Of a stretch of 64,000 nt of DNA, positions 9,349 to 18,640 are shown piece by piece. The first letter of the stretch is position 1. Every line of letters begins with the position of its first letter. The notes under the pieces are model-generated. The model did no database searches, was not told the origin of the DNA, and saw nothing but the letters and a program-made list of their open reading frames with translations. Source of the stretch: an uncultured Pelagibacteraceae bacterium (GTDB taxonomy: Bacteria > Pseudomonadota > Alphaproteobacteria > Pelagibacterales > Pelagibacteraceae); NCBI GenBank assembly GCA_902569785.1, contig CACFVO010000002.1, positions 1 to 64,000 on the forward strand. Direction: 5' to 3'. Made by a program: the position numbers and the translations under genes.

Positions 9349-10555
9349 TTTTATTAAATCTCAATTTCCTATTTTTAAAAACAAAATTAATGGTAAATCA
9401 TTAGTATATCTTGATAATGCAAATTCCTCTCAAAAGCCTACAAAAGTAATTGAGAGAATTTCTAATTTTTATTCAAAGGAATTTTCAAATGTTGGAAGAA
9501 GTGTTCATAGTTTGGCTGTAACAGCAACAAACAGGTTTGAGGAAACAAGAGATTTGGTTAAAAATTATGTAAATGCCAAATCAAGAGAGGAAATCATATT
9601 CACAAAAAATGCCACGGAAGCAATTAACTTGGTTGCATCAACTTATGGAGAAAAATTTATTGATAAAGGAGATGAAATTTTAATAACAGAGTTAGAACAC
9701 CATGCAAATTATGTTCCTTGGCATTTTATAAGAGAAAAAAAAGGTGCAGTAATCCAATTTGCTAAATTTAATGATAGAGGCGAGGTAGAGATTGATGAAA
9801 TTAAAAAATTAATTACAAATAAAACTAAATTAATTGGAATAACTCATTTATCAAATGTAACTGGAGCCATTCTCCCCATTAAAAAGATAGCAGATCTAGC
9901 AAAATCAAAGAATATACCTGTTCTTGTTGATGGTTGCCAAGCAGCTCCACATTTAAAAATAGATATGCAAGAACTTGGTTGTGATTTTTATGCGTTCTCT
10001 TGTCATAAAATGTATGGTCCAACTGGAGTGGGTGTTTTGTATGCTAAAAAAGAATGGTTAGATAAACTCCCCCCGTACCAAGGTGGAGGTGGTATGATTG
10101 AAGAAGTTAAGAAAGACAAGATTACCTTTCCAGGAAGTCCAACAAAATATGAAGCAGGAACACTCCAAACAGCAGAAGTAGTTGGTTTTGCAGAGTCAAT
10201 AAGATTTATGGAAAATATCGGAATTAAAAATATTACGAAACATGAAAAAGAAGTTATGGAATATGGTTTAGAAAAGTTAAAGAAAAATAATTCGGTTAAA
10301 ATCATAGGAGATCCTAAAGAAAAAGGATCTATAATTTCGTTTACAATAAAAGATATTCATCCCCATGATATTGCTACTATTTTAGATGATGATGGTGTTG
10401 CGATTAGAGCTGGACATCATTGTTGTCAAATTTTACATGATAAAGTTGGTGTAGCTGCAACCGCAAGAGCATCCTTAGGCATTTATAACACAAAAGAGGA
10501 TATGGATGTTTTGTGTGAGGCAATAGAAAAATGTAAAAAAATTTTTGAAAAATAA
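9338..10555 (+). CDS. sufS: Cysteine desulfurase SufS
   Basis: 405-aa PLP-dependent group II cysteine desulfurase that converts cysteine to alanine and a protein persulfide. Visible landmarks are YLDNANSSQKP near the start, TKNATEAINLVA, ELEHHANYVPW, the PLP-lysine region SCHKMYGPTGVGVLY and the active-site Cys loop RAGHHCCQIL. It overlaps sufD by 11 nt, and sufU starts on the base after its stop, consistent with a SufS-SufE/SufU transfer pair. Confidence 0.97.
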   Translation: MDISFIKSQFPIFKNKINGKSLVYLDNANSSQKPTKVIERISNFYSKEFSNVGRSVHSLAVTATNRFEETRDLVKNYVNAKSREEIIFTKNATEAINLVASTYGEKFIDKGDEILITELEHHANYVPWHFIREKKGAVIQFAKFNDRGEVEIDEIKKLITNKTKLIGITHLSNVTGAILPIKKIADLAKSKNIPVLVDGCQAAPHLKIDMQELGCDFYAFSCHKMYGPTGVGVLYAKKEWLDKLPPYQGGGGMIEEVKKDKITFPGSPTKYEAGTLQTAEVVGFAESIRFMENIGIKNITKHEKEVMEYGLEKLKKNNSVKIIGDPKEKGSIISFTIKDIHPHDIATILDDDGVAIRAGHHCCQILHDKVGVAATARASLGIYNTKEDMDVLCEAIEKCKKIFEK

Positions 10556-11008
10556 ATGGAACTTAAAGAACTATATCAAGAAATTATTTTAGATCATGGA
10601 AAAAATCCTAGAAATAAGGGTAAATGTGATAAGTTTAATAAAGACGCGAAAGCTCACAACCCTCTTTGTGGAGACAAGGTCCATATTTACTTAAAGCTAA
10701 ATAAGGATAAGAAAGTGGAAAATTTGAGTTTTGAAGGAGAAGGATGCGCTATATCTTTAGCCTCCGCATCCATTCTTACCGATGTAATAAAGGGAAAAGA
10801 TTTTTTTACTGCTAAAAAAATAACTAATGAATTTTTGAATGTTATTAAAGATGAAAAAATTATTAGCACTGACACTTTAAATGAAGACCAGAAAACATCT
10901 ATTATGTCTTTATCTGGAGTGAAAGAATTTCCAATGAGAGTTAAATGTGCTACTATGGCATGGCACACGTTTATATCTGCTTTGGAAGGAGATAATAAAA
11001 ATGAGTAA
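10556..11008 (+). CDS. sufU: SufU-type IscU/NifU-family protein
   Basis: 150-aa protein of the IscU/NifU N-terminal family. Putative ligands are Cys38 and Asp40 (NPLCGDKV), Cys64 (GEGCAIS) and Cys131 (VKCATMAW). The long interval between the second and third Cys (67 residues, against about 43 in IscU) matches SufU, which in Firmicutes is a zinc-dependent sulfur acceptor for SufS. It follows sufS with no gap and overlaps the next gene by 8 nt. The operon therefore encodes both a SufE and a SufU partner for SufS. Confidence 0.9.
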   Translation: MELKELYQEIILDHGKNPRNKGKCDKFNKDAKAHNPLCGDKVHIYLKLNKDKKVENLSFEGEGCAISLASASILTDVIKGKDFFTAKKITNEFLNVIKDEKIISTDTLNEDQKTSIMSLSGVKEFPMRVKCATMAWHTFISALEGDNKNE

Positions 11009-11303
11009 ATTAAAAGAAAAAGTAATTTCAGAAATAAAGAAGATTTACGATCCAGAAATACCAGTAAATATCTATGAATTAGGATTGATATATAAAATAG
11101 AGATTATTGAAGATAAAAAAGTTAATATAGATATGACTTTAACAACCCCGAATTGCCCAGTTGCAGATAGTTTGCCAAAAATGGTTAAAAATAATATATT
11201 AAAGATTGATGGTGTTTCAGATGTAGATCTCAAGTTAATTTGGGATCCTCCTTGGACAAAAGATAAAATGTCAGAAGCAGCTAAATTGGAATTAAATTTA
11301 TGA
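11001..11303 (+). CDS. SufT-like MIP18/DUF59 family Fe-S assembly protein
   Basis: 100 aa when started at ATG 11001, preceded by AAGGAGATAATAAAA, a good ribosome-binding sequence; an upstream non-ATG extension is unlikely. The MIP18/DUF59 motif is clear: IYDPEIPVNIYELGLIY near the start, TLTTPNCPVADSLP containing the conserved Cys, and IWDPPWTKDKMSEAAK at the end. SufT-type proteins help mature Fe-S proteins in bacteria that use SUF. It overlaps sufU by 8 nt and the IscA/SufA gene by 4 nt. Confidence 0.9.
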   Translation: MSKLKEKVISEIKKIYDPEIPVNIYELGLIYKIEIIEDKKVNIDMTLTTPNCPVADSLPKMVKNNILKIDGVSDVDLKLIWDPPWTKDKMSEAAKLELNL

Positions 11304-11635
11304 GTGAAAAAGTAATTAAGCTGAGCGACAAAGCTGTAAGCAGAATTAAAGAGATTATGTCTCAATCTAAAAACCCAACTATCGGGGTTAGGGTAGGTGT
11401 AAAATCTGGGGGTTGTGCAGGTATGTCTTATATTATGGAATATGCAAAAGATGTAAAGCCTAATGAAGAAGTTATAGAAGATAAAGGGGTAAAAGTTCTA
11501 ATAGATCCAAAAGCTATAATGTATCTTTTAGGCACAGAAATGGATTACAAAAAAGAAAAATTTTCATCTCAATTTGTTTTTAAAAACCCCAATGAAACAG
11601 AGAGGTGTGGTTGTGGTGAATCTTTTAAAGTCTAA
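11300..11635 (+). CDS. sufA: A-type Fe-S carrier (SufA/IscA/ErpA family)
   Basis: 111-aa HesB/IscA-family protein that carries clusters from the scaffold to target proteins. It has the three conserved cysteines: one in KSGGCAGMSYIMEY and two in the C-terminal RCGCGESF. Last gene of the SUF operon, overlapping the DUF59 gene by 4 nt. It converges on glnA with only 3 nt between stops, and no hairpin terminator is visible. SufA, IscA and ErpA cannot be separated by sequence alone; the operon context favours SufA. Confidence 0.93.
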   Translation: MSEKVIKLSDKAVSRIKEIMSQSKNPTIGVRVGVKSGGCAGMSYIMEYAKDVKPNEEVIEDKGVKVLIDPKAIMYLLGTEMDYKKEKFSSQFVFKNPNETERCGCGESFKV

Positions 11636-11638
11636 TAA

Positions 11639-13045
11639 TTAACCTGAATAATACATCTCAAACTCAATTGGATGCGGAGTATGTTCAAATTTATAAATTT
11701 CTTGAAATTTTAAATCAATATAAGCATCAATTTGATCGTCTGTAAAAACACCACTTTGAGTTAAAAATTTTCTATCTTTATCCAAACTTTGTACTGCTTC
11801 TCTAAGTGAGCCACATACTGTAGGTAATTTTTTTACCTCATTTTCTGACAATGTATACAAATCTTTATCAAAAGATTTACCTGGATCAATTTTATTTTTA
11901 ATTCCATCAATTCCAGCCATTAGCATAGAAGCAAACGTTAAATAAGGATTACCAGCTGCATCAGGAAACCTAATCTCCATTCTAGCTGCTTTAGGATTGT
12001 TTAAAATTGGAATTCTACATGATGCAGATCTATTTCTAGCAGAGTATGCTAAAATTACTGGAGCTTCAAAACCTGGTATTAATCTTTTATAACTGTTTGT
12101 TGTAGCATTAGAAAAAGCATTAATAGCTTTAGCATGTTTCAGAATTCCTCCAATGTAGTATAATGCAGTTTTAGATAAACCAGAGTATTCTTTACCCATA
12201 AATACTGGAGTATTCCCTTTCCATATTGATTGGTGACAGTGCATACCTGATCCGTTATCTCCTTTTACAGGTTTTGGCATAAAAGTTGCAGTTTTACCAA
12301 ATGAGTGCGTAACCATTTGAACTGCATATTTATAAAGTTGAAGATTATCAGCCATGTTAGTTAATGTTCCAAAATACATTCCTAATTCATGTTGGCTAGG
12401 CGCAACCTCATGATGGTGTTTTTCTACCTTAACCCCCATATCTTTTAGAGCTTTTAAGTATTCTCCCCTCATATCTTGAGCACTATCAACTGGAGGAACT
12501 GGGAAATATCCTCCTTTAATACCAGGTCTATGACCCATGTTACCATTTTCATATTTTCGACCAGTATTGTAAGGGCCTTCAGAACTATCAATACTAAAGC
12601 TTGTTTCGTTCATGTCATTTTTAAATCTTACATCATCGAAAACAAAAAATTCTGGCTCTGGTCCAAAATATGATTTATCACCAATTCCAGTTTTTTTTAA
12701 ATAAGCCTCAGCTTTTTTTGCTGTTCCTCTTGGATCTCTCTCATAGGGATCTTTTTTTACTGCATCAAGAATATCGCAGAATATGTTTAATGTTGTGTGT
12801 GAATTAAATGGATCAATAATTGGTCTATCGAGGTCTGGCTTTAAAATCATGTCAGATTCATTTATTGCTTTCCATCCTGCAATAGAAGAACCATCGAAAA
12901 AAACTCCATTGGTGAGCAAATCTTCATCTACTATAGTTGAATCCATAGTTAAATGTTGAAGCTTTCCTCTAGGATCTGTGAATCTTAAGTCAACAAACTC
13001 TACTTGTTTGTCTTTCATCAACTTAAGGATATTTTTTGAACTCAT
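11639..13045 (-). CDS. glnA: Glutamine synthetase, type I
   Basis: Condenses ammonia and glutamate to glutamine using ATP, the main ammonium-assimilation step. The 468-aa length is typical for dodecameric GSI. Seen: FVDLRFTDPRGK, FDGSSIAGW, the catalytic-core segment HEVAPSQHELG, GSGMHCHQSIW, NRSASCRIP and the C-terminal adenylylation-type loop KDLYTLSENE with its Tyr, which suggests GlnE-type control if that enzyme is present. No glnB is adjacent. The 127-nt gap to the divergent EamA gene is AT-rich; I see no NtrC/sigma-54 site or riboswitch in it. Confidence 0.97.
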   Translation of the reverse strand: MSSKNILKLMKDKQVEFVDLRFTDPRGKLQHLTMDSTIVDEDLLTNGVFFDGSSIAGWKAINESDMILKPDLDRPIIDPFNSHTTLNIFCDILDAVKKDPYERDPRGTAKKAEAYLKKTGIGDKSYFGPEPEFFVFDDVRFKNDMNETSFSIDSSEGPYNTGRKYENGNMGHRPGIKGGYFPVPPVDSAQDMRGEYLKALKDMGVKVEKHHHEVAPSQHELGMYFGTLTNMADNLQLYKYAVQMVTHSFGKTATFMPKPVKGDNGSGMHCHQSIWKGNTPVFMGKEYSGLSKTALYYIGGILKHAKAINAFSNATTNSYKRLIPGFEAPVILAYSARNRSASCRIPILNNPKAARMEIRFPDAAGNPYLTFASMLMAGIDGIKNKIDPGKSFDKDLYTLSENEVKKLPTVCGSLREAVQSLDKDRKFLTQSGVFTDDQIDAYIDLKFQEIYKFEHTPHPIEFEMYYSG

Positions 13046-13172
13046 TTAATTTATCTTTCTATTTTTATATAAGGTTAATTTTTTCAAGAACATATATAAG
13101 TATTGATTTCAATATATAATAATTAGTATATAACAGCTATGCATTTTATTCATAATACAATCTTTACTTGAA

Positions 13173-14060
13173 ATGAGAGAAGCTAGACCAATAGATTTAT
13201 TTCTTTTAGTATTACTTGGACTAATTTGGGGTTCTTCTTTTTTTAATATTAAAATTGCCACTTATTCATACGATCCATTTACTTTAGCTTTAATTAGAGT
13301 TCTATTTGCAAGTATACCTTTATTTTTACTCTGTAAATATAAGAATATTAAAATAGAGGCTTTTTCAAAAAATTGGAAACCATATGCCCTTATTGGTCTC
13401 TGTAACATTGCTATTCCATTTACTTTAATTGCTATTGGTACAGCTAAGATTAATAGTTATTTAGCGGCAATGTTAATGAGCACCACTCCAATGAGCGGAT
13501 CAATTCTCGCTCATTTTTTTACAAAAGATGAAAAAATTACCTTTTTAAAATCTATTGGAATTTTAATCGGTTTTTTGGGAATACTGTTTTTATTTTTTGA
13601 TAAAGTCATTATTAACAAAAGTAATTATATTTATGTATTAATTACTATTCTAGGCTCCACTTTTTATTCCATTGGAGGAATTTTAACCTTAAAATTAAGA
13701 GCTAAAGGAAACGAAAACGTTACAACATCAACAACACTTTGGTCTGTGATTTTTTTATTTCCGTTATCTATGATTTTTGAAACACCATGGGAAATGACCC
13801 CATCTATAGAGTCTACTTTTGCACTTTTATATCTTGGAGTAGTTGCAACAGGATTGGCTTGGTTAATTAGATTTAGAATATTAACTGTGAATGGGTTAGT
13901 TTTTCAAACTCAAGTGGCTTATTTAATTCCTATTTTTGGAGTTTTATTTGGGTATCTTTTAATGGATGAAATAATAACTTGGAGAGCTTTAATTTCATTG
14001 ATTATAATAATGATAGGTATTTATATTGTAAAAAGAAACAACAAAGGTATAGATAGATAA
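13173..14060 (+). CDS. EamA-family (DMT superfamily) transporter
   Basis: 295-aa inner-membrane protein with about ten hydrophobic helices in two EamA repeats. The first begins LGLIWGSSFFNIKIA and the second around ITILGSTFYSIGGILT. LIPIFGVLFGYLLMDEIITW near the end is the typical EamA helix 9 region. Members export amino acids, metabolites or drugs; the substrate cannot be told from the sequence. It is divergent from glnA, and the next gene starts 1 nt after its stop, so they probably share a transcript. Confidence 0.9.
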   Translation: MREARPIDLFLLVLLGLIWGSSFFNIKIATYSYDPFTLALIRVLFASIPLFLLCKYKNIKIEAFSKNWKPYALIGLCNIAIPFTLIAIGTAKINSYLAAMLMSTTPMSGSILAHFFTKDEKITFLKSIGILIGFLGILFLFFDKVIINKSNYIYVLITILGSTFYSIGGILTLKLRAKGNENVTTSTTLWSVIFLFPLSMIFETPWEMTPSIESTFALLYLGVVATGLAWLIRFRILTVNGLVFQTQVAYLIPIFGVLFGYLLMDEIITWRALISLIIIMIGIYIVKRNNKGIDR

Positions 14061-14061
14061 G

Positions 14062-15123
14062 ATGCAACCAGATTCAGTTGAGTTAAGTTTTTTATCAATT
14101 TTTGCATTTATAACATTTTTTATCTTTTTAATCGTTAGCAAATACTCTTACAAATTAAATAACGGTGTCCTTTTAGATGAAGATTTTCTTAAACCTCAAG
14201 CATTTCACAGTGAATCAATTTCACGTAGTGGGGGCGTAGCAAGCATAATTTCATTATTTGTATTTTTTGGAATTTATTATCTTCTTTTTTCAGAGATTCT
14301 TTATGAGTATGTTTTTTTATGTACTAGTTTATTTTTAGTGGGTTATCTAGATGACATCAAGATAAAAGTTGGCCCAAATTCAAGGTTAACTTTGATGATT
14401 GTTTTTTTGATTATCTATATAATTTTTTTACCTATAGAAATTAAATATATTGATCTAATTTTTTTAAATTCATGGTTAGATAATAAAATTTTTTCAACTA
14501 TCTTTATACTTTTATGTTTTTTATTTATAATTAATGGGTCAAATTTGATTGATGGTTTTAACGGTCTTTTAACAATTAATTTAATAATTATTAACTCTGT
14601 TTTGTTGTTTATTAACTTAAACAATAACCAACTTGAATTTTCATTTTTTCTCTCTGCACAACTTATTGTTTTAATTTCATTTCTTCTTTTTAATTTTCCA
14701 ATGGCTAAGATCTTTCTCGGGGATAGTGGATCATACTTATTTGGATCTTTGGTTGCTTTAAATACAATAGCTACTAATAATTTAAACTCAAATATATCGT
14801 CCTTCTTTTTTTGTATTTTGCTATTTTATTTATTCTTTGAAGTTTTCTTTTCTTTTTTTAGAAAAATTTATCAAAAGAAATCACCAGTTCTTCCAGACAA
14901 TCAGCATTTACATATGTTAACTTTTATAAAAATTTCTAAGATTTTTGGGCAAAATAAAAGCAATTATATTAACTCTATCTTCATTAACTTTATTTTTGCT
15001 ATCCTTGTTTTACCCTCTGTATATTTTGCTGATAACAGTTTAATTTGTAAGTACTGGTTTTTTTCTTTAATTTTAATTTATACATTAATTTATTTTCGAC
15101 TTTATCGTTTAACAAAAAATTAA
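14062..15123 (+). CDS. WecA/TagO/MraY-family phosphoglycosyl transferase
   Basis: 353-aa polytopic membrane protein that would transfer a sugar phosphate from a UDP-sugar to undecaprenyl phosphate, starting O-antigen or other glycan synthesis. Family motifs are GYLDDIKIKVGPNSR (the catalytic Asp pair), NGSNLIDGFNGL, and KIFLGDSGSYLFG; the late loop SPVLPDNQHLHML supplies the His motif seen in WecA-like enzymes. True MraY is unlikely because no murein cluster is adjacent. It is followed by the promoter and gene for tRNA-Leu. Confidence 0.88.
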   Translation: MQPDSVELSFLSIFAFITFFIFLIVSKYSYKLNNGVLLDEDFLKPQAFHSESISRSGGVASIISLFVFFGIYYLLFSEILYEYVFLCTSLFLVGYLDDIKIKVGPNSRLTLMIVFLIIYIIFLPIEIKYIDLIFLNSWLDNKIFSTIFILLCFLFIINGSNLIDGFNGLLTINLIIINSVLLFINLNNNQLEFSFFLSAQLIVLISFLLFNFPMAKIFLGDSGSYLFGSLVALNTIATNNLNSNISSFFFCILLFYLFFEVFFSFFRKIYQKKSPVLPDNQHLHMLTFIKISKIFGQNKSNYINSIFINFIFAILVLPSVYFADNSLICKYWFFSLILIYTLIYFRLYRLTKN

Positions 15124-15136
15124 ATTGATATATAAA
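15108..15136 (+). promoter_or_regulatory. Predicted sigma-70 promoter for tRNA-Leu
   Basis: TTTAAC (15108-15113) and TATAAA (15131-15136) with exactly 17 nt between them; a start near 15143 would lie about 10 nt before the mature tRNA-Leu. The -35 box overlaps the last codons of the preceding membrane-protein gene. tig may be read from the same transcript, since it begins 10 nt after the tRNA. Confidence 0.45.
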
Positions 15137-15152
15137 ATTACGATTATTATTT

Positions 15153-15237
15153 GGGCAAGTGGCGGAATTGGTATACGCGCTGGTCTTAGAAACCAGTGCC
15201 GCAAGGCTTAAGAGTTCGAGTCTCTTCTTGCCCACCA
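15153..15237 (+). tRNA. tRNA-Leu (anticodon UAG)
   Basis: An 85-nt cloverleaf with a long variable arm. Acceptor stem GGGCAAG/CTTGCCC; anticodon stem CTGGT/ACCAG with loop CTTAGAA, giving anticodon TAG; T arm AGAGTTCGAGTCTCT. Discriminator A and an encoded CCA end at 15237. The long variable region is as expected for class II tRNA-Leu. Confidence 0.97.
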
Positions 15238-15247
15238 AAATAAAAAT

Positions 15248-16621
15248 ATGAAAGTAGAAGTACAATCAAAAAAGGGTCTTAGAACAATCTTATCAATAAT
15301 AGTGGATAAGAAAACTATCCAAAACAAAATGGATGAAAGACTTAACGAACTACAAAAAGAAGTTTCATTAAAAGGATTTAGAACAGGTAAAGTACCTACC
15401 TCAGTTATTAAGAGTCAATTTGGAAAATCTATTTATGGAGAAGTAATAGATAAGATTCTAAGAGAAACTTCCACAAAAGCTATAGAAGAAAAAAAAATTA
15501 AAATTGCTGGTCAGCCAAAGATAGATTTAAAAACTTTTGGAGAAGGTAAAGATTTAAACTATGAACTTCAGATAGACTCATTGCCAGATATTAAACTTAA
15601 GTCTTTTGAAAAATATAGAGCAGTTGAATATAAAGTTAAAATTGAAGATAAAATAATTAACGAAAAGTTAAATGAATTATCAAATCAAAATAAACAATTC
15701 GAAGATAAAAAAGAAAATGAACAAGCTAAAATTGGTGATCAGGTTGTTTTTGATTACTCAGCAACAGTTGATGGAAATAAATTTGAAGGCAGCGAAGGGA
15801 AAGGAGTTCAATTAGAACTTGGTAAAGATTTATTTTTAAAAGGATTCGATAAACAGTTAGTTGGTGTTAAGAAAAATGAAATAAAAAATTTGGATGCAGT
15901 TTTACCAGCTAATCATCCAAAAAAAGAATTAGCAAATAAAAAAACAATATTTAAATGTAAAATCTTAAATGTAAAAAAAGCTAAAAAAAATATAATAGAC
16001 GATAATTTTGCAAAAATTATGGGAGCTAAAGATTTAAATGACTTAAAAAGATTAATAGAAAATCAAATTTCTAGCCAATATTTACAAGCATTAAATTCAA
16101 TTACAAAAAAAGAAATATTGGATCAAATAGAAAAAAATCATACATTAGATCTTCCTAAAAGCTTAATAGATCAAGAAATTTCAATAATGACACAAAGCTT
16201 AAAAAATGAAGAAAAAGAAAAACACAAAACGAATAACGAAAAAATTGCTAAGTCTAGAATTAAGTTAGGTTTGATTCTTAATGAATATGGTGAAAAAAAT
16301 AAATTAAAAGTTTCTGACGAAGAAGTAAGAGCTGAAATTCAAAAGCAGATAAAAGGAATGCCTGGACAAGAAAAAATGGTACTAGACTACTATCAAAAAA
16401 ATCCTAGCGCTTCTCAAAGTCTAAAAGGTTCAATTTATGAAGAAAAGATTATTACTTTGATAAAATCAAAAATTAAACTTGAAACTAAAAATATTAATAC
16501 AAAAGAGGCTGAACGAATTATATCTGAATTTAACAAATTAAACGTAGATCAAACTAAGACTAAAAAAACTGAATCTCCAGATAAAAATAAAGTAAAATTA
16601 AAAAAAATTAGTAAAAAGTAA
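15248..16621 (+). CDS. tig: Trigger factor
   Basis: 457-aa ribosome-associated chaperone and prolyl isomerase for nascent chains. The ribosome-docking signature reads [12 protein letters not shown] (about residues 39-50). The FKBP-like PPIase domain lies around residues 155-245 ([25 protein letters not shown]). The long helical C-terminal domain is Lys/Asn-rich and ends with a basic tail. It starts 10 nt after tRNA-Leu and precedes clpP, the usual tig-clpP-clpX-lon order. Confidence 0.96.
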   Translation: MKVEVQSKKGLRTILSIIVDKKTIQNKMDERLNELQKEVSLKGFRTGKVPTSVIKSQFGKSIYGEVIDKILRETSTKAIEEKKIKIAGQPKIDLKTFGEGKDLNYELQIDSLPDIKLKSFEKYRAVEYKVKIEDKIINEKLNELSNQNKQFEDKKENEQAKIGDQVVFDYSATVDGNKFEGSEGKGVQLELGKDLFLKGFDKQLVGVKKNEIKNLDAVLPANHPKKELANKKTIFKCKILNVKKAKKNIIDDNFAKIMGAKDLNDLKRLIENQISSQYLQALNSITKKEILDQIEKNHTLDLPKSLIDQEISIMTQSLKNEEKEKHKTNNEKIAKSRIKLGLILNEYGEKNKLKVSDEEVRAEIQKQIKGMPGQEKMVLDYYQKNPSASQSLKGSIYEEKIITLIKSKIKLETKNINTKEAERIISEFNKLNVDQTKTKKTESPDKNKVKLKKISKK

Positions 16622-16644
16622 CCAATAGTTGTATAACACCTCCT

Positions 16645-17256
16645 ATGAGTCGTGATTACGAAGAACAAATGAATAACCTTATTCCTATGGTTGTTGAGCA
16701 GACAAGCAAAGGAGAAAGAGCATATGATATTTATTCAAGACTTTTAAAAGAAAGAATAGTATTTTTAGTTGGGCCGGTTAATGACAATGTTGCTTCATTA
16801 GTAACAGCCCAACTTTTATTTTTAGAGTCTGAAAATCCAAATAAAGAAATAAGCTTTTATATCAATAGTCCGGGAGGACTTGTTACTGCTGGTCTTGGAA
16901 TCTATGATACTATGCAATACATTAACTCACCTGTTTCTACTTTATGTATTGGTCAAGCTTCTTCAATGGGATCTTTTTTACTATCGGCAGGAGAGAAAGG
17001 TAAAAGATATTCATTGCCAAATTCAAGAATTATGGTTCACCAGCCATCTGCAGGATTTCAAGGTCAAGCAACTGATATACAAATTCATGCTAAAGAAATT
17101 CTTTCTTTAAAAGAAAGATTGAACACAATATACTCTAAACATACAGGTAAATCAGTTGATGAAATTGCTAAAGCTTTAGAGCGAGATAATTTTATGACTC
17201 CAGATGATGCCAAAAAATTTGGTTTAATTGACTCTGTTGTGGAAAAGAGAAAATAA
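16645..17256 (+). CDS. clpP: ATP-dependent Clp protease proteolytic subunit
   Basis: 203-aa serine peptidase that forms the tetradecameric Clp chamber. The nucleophile is Ser107 in [11 protein letters not shown] and the catalytic His132 is in [29 protein letters not shown] is the conserved oxyanion region. The start fits the family N-terminus [20 protein letters not shown]. There is no purine-rich ribosome-binding site; instead CACCTCCT abuts the ATG (see findings). clpX follows after 79 nt with its own likely promoter. Confidence 0.97.
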   Translation: MSRDYEEQMNNLIPMVVEQTSKGERAYDIYSRLLKERIVFLVGPVNDNVASLVTAQLLFLESENPNKEISFYINSPGGLVTAGLGIYDTMQYINSPVSTLCIGQASSMGSFLLSAGEKGKRYSLPNSRIMVHQPSAGFQGQATDIQIHAKEILSLKERLNTIYSKHTGKSVDEIAKALERDNFMTPDDAKKFGLIDSVVEKRK

Positions 17257-17289
17257 AGCACAATATATAGGTTTGTTTACAACTTCAGC

Positions 17290-17318
17290 TTGATAAGGAT
17301 ATTTTAGACATTTATTAT
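17290..17318 (+). promoter_or_regulatory. Predicted sigma-70 promoter for clpX
   Basis: TTGATA (17290-17295) and TATTAT (17313-17318) are separated by 17 nt in the clpP-clpX gap. A start near 17325 leaves a leader of about 10 nt before the ATG at 17336. This would let clpX be transcribed separately from clpP. Confidence 0.4.
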
Positions 17319-17335
17319 AAGTTTATTGATTCGTT

Positions 17336-18589
17336 ATGAGTGAAAAAAATAATAAAAATATTCTCTACTGTTCTTTCTGCGGAAAGAGTCAACATGAAGT
17401 TAGAAAACTTATTGCAGGACCCACTGTTTTTATTTGCGATGAATGCGTTGAACTTTGCATGGATATTATTAAAGAGGAAAATAAAAGCTCTCTTGTTAAA
17501 CACCAAGATGGAGTTCCAACTCCAAAAGAAATTTGTAAAGTTTTAGATGATTACGTAATTGGGCAAAAGTTAGCTAAAGAAATTTTATCTGTAGCTGTGC
17601 ACAATCATTATAAAAGATTAAACCATGAAACTAAAAATAACAAAGATATAGAATTATCGAAATCAAATATTCTTTTAGTTGGTCCAACCGGATGTGGTAA
17701 AACATTATTAGCCCAAACTCTTGCAAGAATCTTAGACGTGCCATTTACAATGGCTGACGCAACTACATTAACAGAGGCTGGTTATGTTGGAGAGGATGTA
17801 GAAAATATTATTTTAAAACTATTACAGGCTGCAGATTATAATGTTGAAAAAGCTCAAAGAGGAATTGTCTATATTGATGAAGTAGATAAAATTAGCCGAA
17901 AGGCTGAGAATCCATCAATAACTAGAGATGTTTCTGGTGAAGGCGTGCAACAAGCTTTACTAAAAATTATGGAAGGGACAGTTGCTAGTGTTCCCCCTCA
18001 AGGAGGAAGAAAACATCCACAACAAGAATTTTTACAAGTTGATACAACAAATATATTATTTATTTGTGGTGGCGCATTTGCTGGACTTGATAAATTAATT
18101 GATAGAAGAGGAAAAGGAAGTTCTATAGGTTTTGGGGCAAAAGTTAAAAGTTATAAAGAAAAATCATTATCAGAGATTATGGAACAATTAGAGCCAGAAG
18201 ATTTAATTAAATACGGATTGATTCCAGAATTTATCGGCAGGATGCCAATTATAGCAACCCTTGATGATTTAGATGAAAAATCACTAGTAAAAATTCTTAA
18301 AGAACCTAAAAATTCTTTAATAAAACAGTATCAAAGATTGTTTGAATTTGAAAATGTCGAGCTTAGCTTTCAAGACGATGCAATATCAGAAATTGCAAAA
18401 AAAGCTATTTCGAAAAAAACTGGCGCCAGAGGTTTAAGATCAATATTAGAAAATATTCTTCTAAAAACTATGTTTGAATTACCAGACATGGAGGATGTTG
18501 CAAAAGTCACGATTGACAAGTCTTCTGTAAAAGGGACTTCTGAACCCATTGTCACATACGGCAAAAAACAATCAACATCAGTTGCTTAA
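17336..18589 (+). CDS. clpX: ATP-dependent Clp protease ATP-binding subunit ClpX
   Basis: 417-aa AAA+ unfoldase that feeds substrates to ClpP. The N-terminal zinc-binding domain has Cys12, Cys15, Cys34 and Cys37 (CSFCGK and CDEC). Walker A is GPTGCGKT, Walker B is VYIDEVDKI, and the sensor/arginine region includes [12 protein letters not shown]. The tripeptide IGF in [10 protein letters not shown] is the ClpP-docking loop. The C-terminal small domain [14 protein letters not shown] is complete. Immediately upstream of lon. Confidence 0.98.
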   Translation: MSEKNNKNILYCSFCGKSQHEVRKLIAGPTVFICDECVELCMDIIKEENKSSLVKHQDGVPTPKEICKVLDDYVIGQKLAKEILSVAVHNHYKRLNHETKNNKDIELSKSNILLVGPTGCGKTLLAQTLARILDVPFTMADATTLTEAGYVGEDVENIILKLLQAADYNVEKAQRGIVYIDEVDKISRKAENPSITRDVSGEGVQQALLKIMEGTVASVPPQGGRKHPQQEFLQVDTTNILFICGGAFAGLDKLIDRRGKGSSIGFGAKVKSYKEKSLSEIMEQLEPEDLIKYGLIPEFIGRMPIIATLDDLDEKSLVKILKEPKNSLIKQYQRLFEFENVELSFQDDAISEIAKKAISKKTGARGLRSILENILLKTMFELPDMEDVAKVTIDKSSVKGTSEPIVTYGKKQSTSVA

Positions 18590-18592
18590 GTT

Positions 18593-18634
18593 TTGATTTG
18601 TTTCTTGAAATTTGTATATTAATTACCATATAAA
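18593..18634 (+). promoter_or_regulatory. Possible promoter(s) for lon
   Basis: Two overlapping candidates lie in the 51-nt gap before lon. TTGATT (18593-18598) with TATATT (18615-18620), 16-nt spacer, would give a leader of about 14 nt. TTGAAA (18605-18610) with TATAAA (18629-18634), 18-nt spacer, would start transcription at about the ATG itself, i.e. a leaderless mRNA. The sequence alone cannot decide between them, and AT-richness makes chance matches likely. Confidence 0.3.
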
Positions 18635-18640
18635 TAATTT

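Noticed and set aside
13046-13172. glnA leader examined for NtrC/sigma-54 sites or a glutamine riboswitch
   Set aside because: No GG-N10-GC-type site or conserved riboswitch core could be found; only AT-rich sequence.
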